Below are positions 8,222 through 17,455 of a stretch of 64,000 nt of DNA, piece by piece (position 1 is the stretch's first letter; each line of letters starts with the position of its first letter). The DNA lies in the NCBI GenBank assembly GCA_963728195.1, contig CAVSIX010000017.1, forward strand, positions 62,001 through 126,000, read 5' to 3'. This DNA is from Sva-07 sp963728195. Its GTDB lineage: Bacteria > Actinomycetota > Acidimicrobiia > Acidimicrobiales > Ilumatobacteraceae. A model generated the notes under the pieces. The model did not search any database. It was not told where the DNA came from and worked only from the letters and a program-made list of their open reading frames with translations. Both the position numbers and the translations under genes were made by a program.

Positions 8222-9196
8222 GTGCGGCGCCGACTCGTCCTGTCCACGATCGCCGTGGTCGTCGTGGTGATCGTCGTGCTGACCGTTCCCGTGCTGCTGA
8301 TCGTGCGTGACGCCGAAGGCGACGAACTGCCCGCCGGCGTCGTCCTGCGATTGGTGGTGATCGCACTCACCGCAGTGGGCGCCGCAGCGCTGCTGGCCGG
8401 CGTCCAGGCGCGTCAACTGGCGCGGCCGCTCGAGCGGCTCGCGCGCAGTGCGTCACGGGTGGGCGACGGCGACTTCAGCGCGGCGGCGCCCCAACCGTCG
8501 GGCATCGAGGAGATCGATGCGATCGCCCGATCGTTGCGGCTCAGCGCGAACCGCGTCGACCGCATGCTCGACTCCGAGCGCGGCTTCACCGCCGACGCCA
8601 CGCACCAGCTGCGTACCGGACTCACCGGCATCGCGATGCGCCTGGAGCTACTGGAGCGCTCCGACGACCTCGACGTGGCGGCCGAGGCAGCGGCTGCGCT
8701 CGCGCAGACCCACGAACTCAACACGACGCTCGACGAACTCCTCCACGTGGCGCGCACCGGCAGCACCAAGGAACGCACGGAGGTCGACCTGACGACGCTC
8801 GTCGACCACCAGGTCGCGGACTGGCAGCAGCGCTTCGCCGAGAAGCGACGCCAGCTCGTCGTGACGACGGGAATCACCCAGCCGGTGCTCGCCACGCCGG
8901 GACTGGTCGGCCAGGTGCTCAACGTCCTGCTCGAGAACTCCCTGCGTCACGGCCGCGGGACGGTGGCCATCCTGGCCCAGGATGCGAGTGTGCTGATCGA
9001 GGACGAGGGTCCGGGGATCACCGCCGACCGGGCAGCCACGCTCTTCGATCGGCCGAACGACCACCGCGCCGCTCATGGCCGCGGACTCCCGCTCGCCCGG
9101 CGACTGGCCGAATCCGACGGCGGCCGACTGGAGCTGGTGGCCCGGAAGCCGGCGACGTTCCGGCTCACCCTCGTGCCCGTCACGGCTGGGGTCTGA
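8222..9196 (+). CDS. Two-component sensor histidine kinase
   Basis: A 324-residue membrane kinase with a GTG start 5 nt after the response-regulator stop. Two hydrophobic segments (about residues 6-28 and 40-62) flank a very short extracytoplasmic loop, so it likely senses a membrane or intracellular cue. A HAMP domain follows (RQLARPLERLARSASRVGDGDF). H128 lies in the H-box ATHQLRTGLTG, where Gly replaces the usual Pro. The N-box is NVLLENSLRHG, G1 is IEDEGPGI and G2 is GRGLPLARRLAESDGG. The last codons lie inside a hairpin shared with the convergent clpB 3' end. Confidence 0.9.
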   Translation: MRRRLVLSTIAVVVVVIVVLTVPVLLIVRDAEGDELPAGVVLRLVVIALTAVGAAALLAGVQARQLARPLERLARSASRVGDGDFSAAAPQPSGIEEIDAIARSLRLSANRVDRMLDSERGFTADATHQLRTGLTGIAMRLELLERSDDLDVAAEAAAALAQTHELNTTLDELLHVARTGSTKERTEVDLTTLVDHQVADWQQRFAEKRRQLVVTTGITQPVLATPGLVGQVLNVLLENSLRHGRGTVAILAQDASVLIEDEGPGITADRAATLFDRPNDHRAAHGRGLPLARRLAESDGGRLELVARKPATFRLTLVPVTAGV

Positions 9197-9211
9197 CCCC
9201 TGGCGTGACGG
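9177..9211. terminator. Bidirectional hairpin between kinase and clpB 3' ends (GGGGTC repeat family)
   Basis: Arms CCGTCACGGC (9177-9186) and GGCGTGACGG (9202-9211) pair with one mismatch around TGGGGTCTGACCCCT, itself an inverted repeat. The kinase stop codon is inside the loop and the clpB stop begins one base later, so it can serve both convergent genes. The core recurs at 17402-17416 and, inverted, at 35860-35874. Confidence 0.75.
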
Positions 9212-11704
<2,493 letters not shown>

Positions 11705-11748
11705 GTCGTCACTCCTCCGCTCGGCGGACATCATCTCTGCTCAACAAA

Positions 11749-11769
11749 CTTGAGCGTCAGTGTATCAAG
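11749..11769. promoter_or_regulatory. HAIR operator (HspR binding site) upstream of clpB
   Basis: CTTGAGC-N7-TATCAAG matches the HspR inverted repeat CTTGAGT-N7-ACTCAAG, and its outer bases extend the symmetry (AACTTGA ... TCAAGTT). It lies 45 bases before the clpB start and overlaps the last codons of the upstream gene. A TACACT hexamer inside it could be the clpB -10 box. HspR is encoded at 34289-34696. Confidence 0.85.
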
Positions 11770-12640
11770 TTGTTCGATCGGTTCCTCGGAGCGAGGCGAT
11801 CAGTGCATCGGCTGTGGTTCGGACGTCCTTGTAACCACGGACGTCGTCGGGCAGCGCCGCCAGCGAGTCCGCGAGGCGGTGGGCCACGTCGGGGTCGCCG
11901 GCGAGTGCGCCGACCGGGGCGACGTAGGTCCGGATCGTGAACAGGACGCAGTTGGTGGCCGGGAAGCGTCGCAGCGTCTCGCGCTCGACCCGGAGGAACA
12001 GCCGATCGGGGCCGGGGTCGACGGGTCGGGGCGCAGCGGTGCCATCAATGGGGGTGTACCAGTCGGGCGTGTCGAGGATCCCCCAGCCGAGGCGCCAGAA
12101 GCTTCGCTGGGACGTCAGCCGATCGAAGAACGAGTCGATCGGCGCCTCGAGCTGCTCGTTGAGCTGGGCGACGGGTGCGTGCACGCCCGCCATCGACAGG
12201 CCGAGCTTCGAACGAAGATCCCACCGGTTCGGAGCACACACCGACCCACCACCGAAGACGAGCCGGCCGCCACGCTCGACGAGCAGCACCAGATCCTCCG
12301 GCACGAGCCGCGCCGCGGCGTCGAGCGGGTGCAGTGCAGGGTCCAGGTCCGCGTGGCGGTACCGCTGCGGCCATCGCTGGCGCAGATGTTCCACGAGCAC
12401 CGTGGCGACCTCGTGGGACTCCGGTTCGACGTCGTCGAGCACGGCGAAGACCGTGCCGGCGTGGTCGGCGTTCAACGTTGCCTTGGCTGCGATGGCCACG
12501 TCGGCGTCGGGTCCCAGCTCGATCCAGTCACGCAGGTCGAGCGGTCGCACCCCGAGACGCCAGCGGAAGCTACCGGCATCGGCAGGCACGGGTCCGTCCA
12601 TGAACGGCAGGTATCGCGGCCGGCCGTGCTGCTCGATCAC
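11765..12640 (-). CDS. DUF3445 protein, heme-dependent oxidative N-demethylase-like
   Basis: The 291-residue product resembles the DUF3445 family, whose studied members are heme-dependent oxidative N-demethylases acting on small methylated amines. Supporting features are the opening FMDGP and RWRLGVRPLD segments, the Trp/Asp-rich block, the region VFGGGSVCAPNRWDLRSKLGLSMAGVHAPV, and RVERETLRRFPATNCVLFTIRTY, all typical of the family. The heme ligand cannot be assigned by eye. The gene starts 56 nt from the divergent transporter gene, and its 3' end overlaps the clpB HAIR operator, so read-through into clpB is possible. Family call good, substrate uncertain. Confidence 0.75.
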   Translation of the reverse strand: MIEQHGRPRYLPFMDGPVPADAGSFRWRLGVRPLDLRDWIELGPDADVAIAAKATLNADHAGTVFAVLDDVEPESHEVATVLVEHLRQRWPQRYRHADLDPALHPLDAAARLVPEDLVLLVERGGRLVFGGGSVCAPNRWDLRSKLGLSMAGVHAPVAQLNEQLEAPIDSFFDRLTSQRSFWRLGWGILDTPDWYTPIDGTAAPRPVDPGPDRLFLRVERETLRRFPATNCVLFTIRTYVAPVGALAGDPDVAHRLADSLAALPDDVRGYKDVRTTADALIASLRGTDRTT

Positions 12641-12696
12641 CCTGCCCAGCGTACGCGGGAGGATTGAGCTCGCAGAACGGTGGTTACGGCCGAGGT

Positions 12697-13485
12697 ATGA
12701 GCGTGGCGCCCGACCCGACGGAGATCTACGAGCGTGCCGAACACGAGGGGCGTCGGCGCCTGTCGATGTCGACGCTCGAGCAGACGACCACGGCGTTCAT
12801 GGCGGGACTCACGATCGTGTTCGGGATGGCGGCGATGGGCGTCGTGGAGTCGCTCGCCATCCCCCAACTCGGCAGTGAGCTCGCCCGGCTGCTCGGCGCC
12901 CTGGGGTTCGCCCTCGGTGTCGTCTTCCTGATCGTCGGGCGGACCGAACTCTTCACGGAGGACTTCTTCGGTCCCGTCGCTTCGGCGATCAGCGACGACC
13001 GAGCGGGCCGGTGGGGACTGCTGCTGCGGCTGTGGGCGGTCACACTCGTGTTCAATTTCATCGGCGGTGCGGTGCTGGTGGGCGTTCTTTCGATCGAGGG
13101 TGCGCTCCCTGCGGGAGCCCACGATGCATTGGACCACATCGCCGAGGAGATCGCCGGCAAGACCTGGACGGCCACGCTGGCGCGCGCCGTGCTCGCCGGC
13201 GCCCTGTTGACGCTGCTGTCGTACATGCTGTCGGCGGTGAACTCGGTGACGTCGAGGATCATGCTCGCCTACGCCGTCGGATTCTTCCTGGCGCTCGGGC
13301 CGTTCGATCACGTGGTGGTCTCCGGCCTGCACCTGCTCGTCGGCGTCTGGCTGGAAGCCGATGTCGGGTACGGCGACGTCGTGCGGAACTTCGGGCTCGC
13401 CACGACGGGCAACCTGCTCGGCGGGCTGTTCTTGATGACGTTCACCCACACCGCTCAGGTGAAGGGCGCCCGCCAACACGAGTGA
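12697..13485 (+). CDS. Formate/nitrite transporter (FNT) family membrane protein
   Basis: A 262-residue protein with about six hydrophobic helices. The family pattern includes the first-helix segment FMAGLTIVFGMAAMG, GRTELFTEDFF after the second helix (the FNT loop that usually reads TGxxxFT), VFNFIGG in the middle, and LAYAVGFFLALGPFDHVVVSGLHLLVG with the half-helix His region. It resembles the YfdC-like branch more than FocA/NirC, so the transported anion is uncertain. An N-terminal cytosolic stretch of about 30 charged residues precedes the helices. A small hairpin at 13516-13536 follows. The start at 12697 is chosen as the first Met before the charged N-terminus. Confidence 0.8.
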   Translation: MSVAPDPTEIYERAEHEGRRRLSMSTLEQTTTAFMAGLTIVFGMAAMGVVESLAIPQLGSELARLLGALGFALGVVFLIVGRTELFTEDFFGPVASAISDDRAGRWGLLLRLWAVTLVFNFIGGAVLVGVLSIEGALPAGAHDALDHIAEEIAGKTWTATLARAVLAGALLTLLSYMLSAVNSVTSRIMLAYAVGFFLALGPFDHVVVSGLHLLVGVWLEADVGYGDVVRNFGLATTGNLLGGLFLMTFTHTAQVKGARQHE

Positions 13486-13515
13486 CAGCTCACTCCGGCT
13501 CAGCGGCGACCGACC

Positions 13516-13536
13516 GGTCACCGGTCTGCGGTGACC
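13516..13536 (+). terminator. Hairpin after the FNT transporter
   Basis: GGTCACCG-GTCTG-CGGTGACC is a perfect 8-bp stem with a 5-nt loop, 30 nt after the transporter stop. There is no U-tract, as usual for such GC-rich genomes. Confidence 0.5.
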
Positions 13537-13578
13537 AGCACGTCGTCTTCCGATGCGACGCCTGCCATCCTGAACGCC

Positions 13579-14598
13579 ATGGACTCGTCGACTGCTGCCT
13601 CGACCGCTCTGCAGATCCCCCTGTCGATTCTGGATCTTGCGATCATCGGGCGTGGTGAGTCCGCGACCGATGCCTTCGCCAACAGCGTCGAGCTGGCCCA
13701 GCGCGCCGAAGCGCGCAGGTACCGGAGGGTGTGGTACGCCGAGCACCACAACATGGCGTCGATCGCATCGTCGGCGACGAGCGTGCTGATCGCCCACGTG
13801 GCGGCACACACCTCGACGATCCGCCTCGGCGCCGGCGGCGTGATGCTGCCGAATCATTCGCCGCTCGTCATCGCCGAGCAGTTCGGCACGTTGGCCACGC
13901 TGCATCCCGGACGTATCGACCTCGGCCTCGGTCGGGCGCCCGGCAGCGACCAGACGACGATGCGGGCGATGCGGCGCGACGCCCACTCGTCCGACCGCTT
14001 CCCCGAGGACGTGCTCGAACTCCAGGGCTACCTCAGCGACGAGTCACGCATTCCCGGCGTGGTCGCCGTTCCCGGCGCCGGGACGAACGTGCCGCTGTAC
14101 ATCCTCGGCTCGTCGCTGTTCGGCGCCCGCCTCGCCGCGATGCTCGGACTGCCCTACGCGTTCGCTTCGCACTTTGCGCCGGCGGCGCTGATCGACGCCA
14201 TCGCGCTGTACCGCCGCGAGTTCCGACCGTCGGCCCAGCTCGCCGAGCCCTACGCGATCGCCGGGGTCAACGTGATCACCGCCGATTCCGACGACGACGC
14301 TCAGCAGCAGTGGACGACCGTGCGGCGCTGGCGTGTTGCCAGGTTCGTCGCACCCGGACGTGACCTCACCGACGACGAGGCCGACACGATCCTCGCCTCG
14401 CCTCAGGGTCAGCAGATCGCCCAGATGATGCACTACTCCGCAGTCGGCACCCCCGATCGGGTTGCGGCCTACATCGACGAGTTCGGCCGCATCGCCGGCG
14501 CTGACGAACTGATCACCGCCCACGCCTCCCCCACGATCGAGCAACGCCTGCGCTCGGTCGACCTCCTCGCCGACGCCATCGACCCCGTCACCGTCTGA
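13579..14598 (+). CDS. LLM-class flavin-dependent oxidoreductase (luciferase-like)
   Basis: A 339-residue protein of the bacterial luciferase-like monooxygenase superfamily, which uses reduced flavin. The signature of the YhbW/MsnO8-like branch is clear: PLSILDLAIIGRGES near the start, RRVWYAEHHNM, the TIRLGAGGVMLPNHSPL strand, and HPGRIDLGLGRAPGSDQ. The substrate is unknown. A genomic partner flavin reductase is not adjacent. The start ATG at 13579 gives the usual family N-terminus; an upstream ATG at 13531 would add a Ser/Thr-rich tail. A 54-nt palindromic repeat follows it. Confidence 0.88.
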   Translation: MDSSTAASTALQIPLSILDLAIIGRGESATDAFANSVELAQRAEARRYRRVWYAEHHNMASIASSATSVLIAHVAAHTSTIRLGAGGVMLPNHSPLVIAEQFGTLATLHPGRIDLGLGRAPGSDQTTMRAMRRDAHSSDRFPEDVLELQGYLSDESRIPGVVAVPGAGTNVPLYILGSSLFGARLAAMLGLPYAFASHFAPAALIDAIALYRREFRPSAQLAEPYAIAGVNVITADSDDDAQQQWTTVRRWRVARFVAPGRDLTDDEADTILASPQGQQIAQMMHYSAVGTPDRVAAYIDEFGRIAGADELITAHASPTIEQRLRSVDLLADAIDPVTV

Positions 14599-14644
14599 CG
14601 CCCACCCACCGGCGAAACCTGAACTCACCCCGCCAGCCAACCCC

Positions 14645-14698
14645 CGTTTGCGTACGGATCCAGGTGGGGCGGACCACCGGAAAACGCACGCAAACGTG
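14645..14698. repeat. 54-nt dispersed palindromic repeat, copy 1
   Basis: Outer arms CGTTTGCGT (14645-14653) and ACGCAAACG (14688-14696) enclose a second inverted repeat GGTGG ... CCACC. About the same 54 bases recur at 48402-48455. Both copies sit just after gene 3' ends. Confidence 0.8.
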
Positions 14699-14793
14699 AT
14701 GGGGTGACCCGGTCCGGGTCGGGGGCGGGCGGCGGGGGGCGCGACACTGTGGTCACGTCGCCACGCCGACGACGCGAGGAGCAGGGGGACTTG

Positions 14794-17379
14794 ATGACCG
14801 AGAACAGCACCACCGACGTCGATGTCGTGATCGTCGGCGCCGGCTTTGCCGGGATGTACGAACTGGTGCGCATGCGCCGGGCCGGGTTCAGCGCGATCGT
14901 GCTCGAGGCAGGCGACGACGTCGGCGGCACCTGGTACTGGAACCGGTATCCGGGCGCCCGGTGCGACATCTTGTCGGTCGACTACTCCTACAGCTGGGAT
15001 CCCGAACTCCAACAGGAGTGGACGTGGTCCGAGCGCTACGCCGCACAACCCGAGATCTTGCGTTACGCCCAGTTCGTCGCCGACAAACACGACCTGCGTC
15101 GCGACATGCGTTTCAACACACGGGTCAGCTCCGCCGAATGGGACGACGACACCAGGCACTGGACGGTCCACACCGACAACGGCGACGACGTCCGGGCCAG
15201 GTTCTACGTGATGGCCACCGGCTGTCTGTCGATGCCAAAGGTGCCCGACATCGAGGGCGCCGACCGTTTTCACGGTGAGGTGTACTTCACCAGTACCTGG
15301 CCACACGACGGCGTCGACTTCACCGGCAAGCGCGTCGCCGTGATCGGCACCGGGTCGTCGGCGGTGCAGTCGATCCCGCTGATCGCCGCCGAAGCCGAAC
15401 GGTTGACCGTCTTCCAGCGCACCCCCAACTTCTCGATCCCGGCCCGCAACGGTCCGATCTCCGACGAACGCATGGCCGCGTTCCGCGCCGATCCCGAGGC
15501 CTACCGGGAGCAGGCACGTCACTCCGCCGCCGGCGTGCCTCGGGAGACGCCGCTGGAGGGCGCGCTGATGGTGTCCGACGAGGAGCGCACGGCGCGCTAC
15601 GAGGCGATGTGGGTGGCCGGCGAACTGCTCGGCGTGACCGGTACGTTCAACGACACGCTCGCGAACCCGGAGTCGAACGAGACGCTGCGCGAGTTCATCC
15701 ACGGCAAGATCCGCTCGATCGTCGAGGACCGCGAGGTCGCCGAGGCGCTCTGTCCGACGAACCACTACGTCGGCACCAAACGGGCCTGTCTCGACACGAA
15801 CTACTACGAGACCTACAACCTGCCCCACGTTCGACTCGTCGACCTCCGCAGGCACCCGATCTCGACGATCACCGAGGCCGGGCTCGACACGGCGGATGAA
15901 TCGTTCGAGTTCGACGCCATCGTCTTCGCGACCGGTTTCGATGCGATGACCGGCGCCATCGTCGGCGTCGACATCACCGGTCGGGACGGTGTCACACTGA
16001 GGGACAAGTGGTCGCACGGGCCGGTCACGTACCTCGGGCTGATGACGTCAGGGTTCCCGAACCTGTTCATGATCACCGGGCCGGGAAGCCCGTCGGTGCT
16101 GTCGAACATGATGGTGTCGATCGAGCAACACGTCGACTGGATCGCCGACACGCTCGAACAACTCCGCAACCAGGGTTTCGACACGATCGAGCCGACGGAG
16201 CTGGCCGAGACGAAGTGGGGCGAGCACAACAACGAGTTCGCCGGTCTCACGCTGATGCCGACGGCGAACTCCTGGTACATGGGCGTGAACGTTCCCGGCA
16301 AACCACAGGTGTTCCTCCCCTATCCGGGCGGTGTCGGCCGATATCGCGCGACATGCGACGAGGTCATCGAGCGCGGCTATCTGGGCTTCGCCCTCGACGG
16401 TCCGGCCGGGCGATCGGTCAACGACGGCATCATCCGTGAGCTCAAGCCGGACGTCCAGGTGATGCTCGAGACGATCGCCGAACTGGGCCTCCCGCCGCTC
16501 GAGACGATGGGCGTCGACGGCGCCCGCGCCTTCATGGAGGCGTCGGCGGCGATGATGCCACCCGGTCCGGACGTCGGCGAACTGGTCGACGACACGCTGC
16601 CCGGAGCCGACGGCACGCCGCTTCGATACCGCCTCTATCGCCCGGCGACCGAGGGCCCGCATCCGATCACGGTGTACTACCACGGTGGTGGCTGGGTGCT
16701 CGGCAGTGCGACCTCCGACGATCCGTTGTGTCGCTACCTGTGCGTGCACTCGAACTCGATCGTGGTGTCGGCCGACTACCGCCACGCTCCCGAGGTCCGT
16801 TTCCCTGCGGCCGCCGACGACGGCCTCGCCGCGGTGACGTGGATCGCCGATCACGCCGACGAACTCGGCGGTGTACCAGGTCAGCTGGCAGTGGCCGGAT
16901 GGAGTGCCGGGGCCAACGTGGCGGCGGTGGCCGCACAGCAGGCGAAGGTGGCCGGCGGACCGACGATCTCGGGTCAGGTGTTGCTGTGCCCGGTGACCGA
17001 CTGCGATCCGACCCGATCCTCCTACGTCGACAACGCCGACGGCTACGGCCTCACCGCCTCGCTGATGGCCTGGTTCTGGGACCAGTACTGCGACGTCGAC
17101 GACCGCACGGATCCCAGGGCTTCGCCACTTCGAGCCACCGACCTGTCGGGCCTGCCGCCGGCACTGGTGATCACCTGTCAGTTCGATCCTCTGCGCGACG
17201 AGGGTGACGCCTATGCCCGTGCCCTGGCCGACGCAGGGGTGTCCGTCGAGCATCTGCAGTGCGCGGGCCAGACGCACACGGCGATCCCCGCCGTCGACGC
17301 GATGATGACCTCCGAGTACGCACGGGCGGCGATGGCCGACGCTCTGCGCAACGCCTTCAGCGCATCCGTCGACGCCTGA
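14794..17379 (+). CDS. Baeyer-Villiger-type flavin monooxygenase fused to an HSL-family esterase
   Basis: An 861-residue two-enzyme fusion. Residues 1 to about 540 are a Baeyer-Villiger/flavin monooxygenase: FAD Rossmann motif GAGFAG near residue 15, NADPH Rossmann motif GTGSSA at 185-190, and a fingerprint FHGEVYFTSTWP at 159-170. The family motif is FxGxxxHxxxWP; here the His position is Phe165. Residues about 570-861 are a hormone-sensitive-lipase-type esterase: oxyanion HGGGW (630-634), nucleophile S704 in GWSAG, D798 in QFDP and H828 in GQTH. A ketone could be oxidised to an ester and hydrolysed by the same chain. The start at 14794 has a GGGGGA 4 nt upstream. It is followed by a strong hairpin. 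Confidence 0.88.
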   Translation: MTENSTTDVDVVIVGAGFAGMYELVRMRRAGFSAIVLEAGDDVGGTWYWNRYPGARCDILSVDYSYSWDPELQQEWTWSERYAAQPEILRYAQFVADKHDLRRDMRFNTRVSSAEWDDDTRHWTVHTDNGDDVRARFYVMATGCLSMPKVPDIEGADRFHGEVYFTSTWPHDGVDFTGKRVAVIGTGSSAVQSIPLIAAEAERLTVFQRTPNFSIPARNGPISDERMAAFRADPEAYREQARHSAAGVPRETPLEGALMVSDEERTARYEAMWVAGELLGVTGTFNDTLANPESNETLREFIHGKIRSIVEDREVAEALCPTNHYVGTKRACLDTNYYETYNLPHVRLVDLRRHPISTITEAGLDTADESFEFDAIVFATGFDAMTGAIVGVDITGRDGVTLRDKWSHGPVTYLGLMTSGFPNLFMITGPGSPSVLSNMMVSIEQHVDWIADTLEQLRNQGFDTIEPTELAETKWGEHNNEFAGLTLMPTANSWYMGVNVPGKPQVFLPYPGGVGRYRATCDEVIERGYLGFALDGPAGRSVNDGIIRELKPDVQVMLETIAELGLPPLETMGVDGARAFMEASAAMMPPGPDVGELVDDTLPGADGTPLRYRLYRPATEGPHPITVYYHGGGWVLGSATSDDPLCRYLCVHSNSIVVSADYRHAPEVRFPAAADDGLAAVTWIADHADELGGVPGQLAVAGWSAGANVAAVAAQQAKVAGGPTISGQVLLCPVTDCDPTRSSYVDNADGYGLTASLMAWFWDQYCDVDDRTDPRASPLRATDLSGLPPALVITCQFDPLRDEGDAYARALADAGVSVEHLQCAGQTHTAIPAVDAMMTSEYARAAMADALRNAFSASVDA

Positions 17380-17389
17380 CACGAGCCGT

Positions 17390-17428
17390 CACTGTTACGC
17401 CTGGGGTCTGACCCCTGGCGTAACAGTG
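17390..17428 (+). terminator. Long hairpin terminator (GGGGTC repeat family)
   Basis: Arms CACTGTTACGCC (17390-17401) and GGCGTAACAGTG (17417-17428) are perfectly complementary and enclose TGGGGTCTGACCCCT, a second inverted repeat. It lies 10 nt after the fusion-enzyme stop and 15 nt before the next gene's -10 box. Confidence 0.8.
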
Positions 17429-17442
17429 TCACAGGCCCTCGG

Positions 17443-17448
17443 TAGCGT
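17443..17448 (+). promoter_or_regulatory. Putative -10 box TAGCGT for leaderless SNF2 gene
   Basis: TAGCGT ends 7 nt before the ATG at 17456. The context GGTAGCGTCGAC is nearly the same as before hisD. It fixes the SNF2 start at 17456 rather than an in-frame ATG at 17426, which lies inside the terminator. Confidence 0.55.
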
Positions 17449-17455
17449 CGACGTG

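Noticed and set aside
5703..8366. An 887-codon form of the MFS exporter
   Set aside because: The extra N-terminal part lies on the opposite strand of the two-component genes and is low-complexity; GTG 7355 with a Shine-Dalgarno gives the normal family length.
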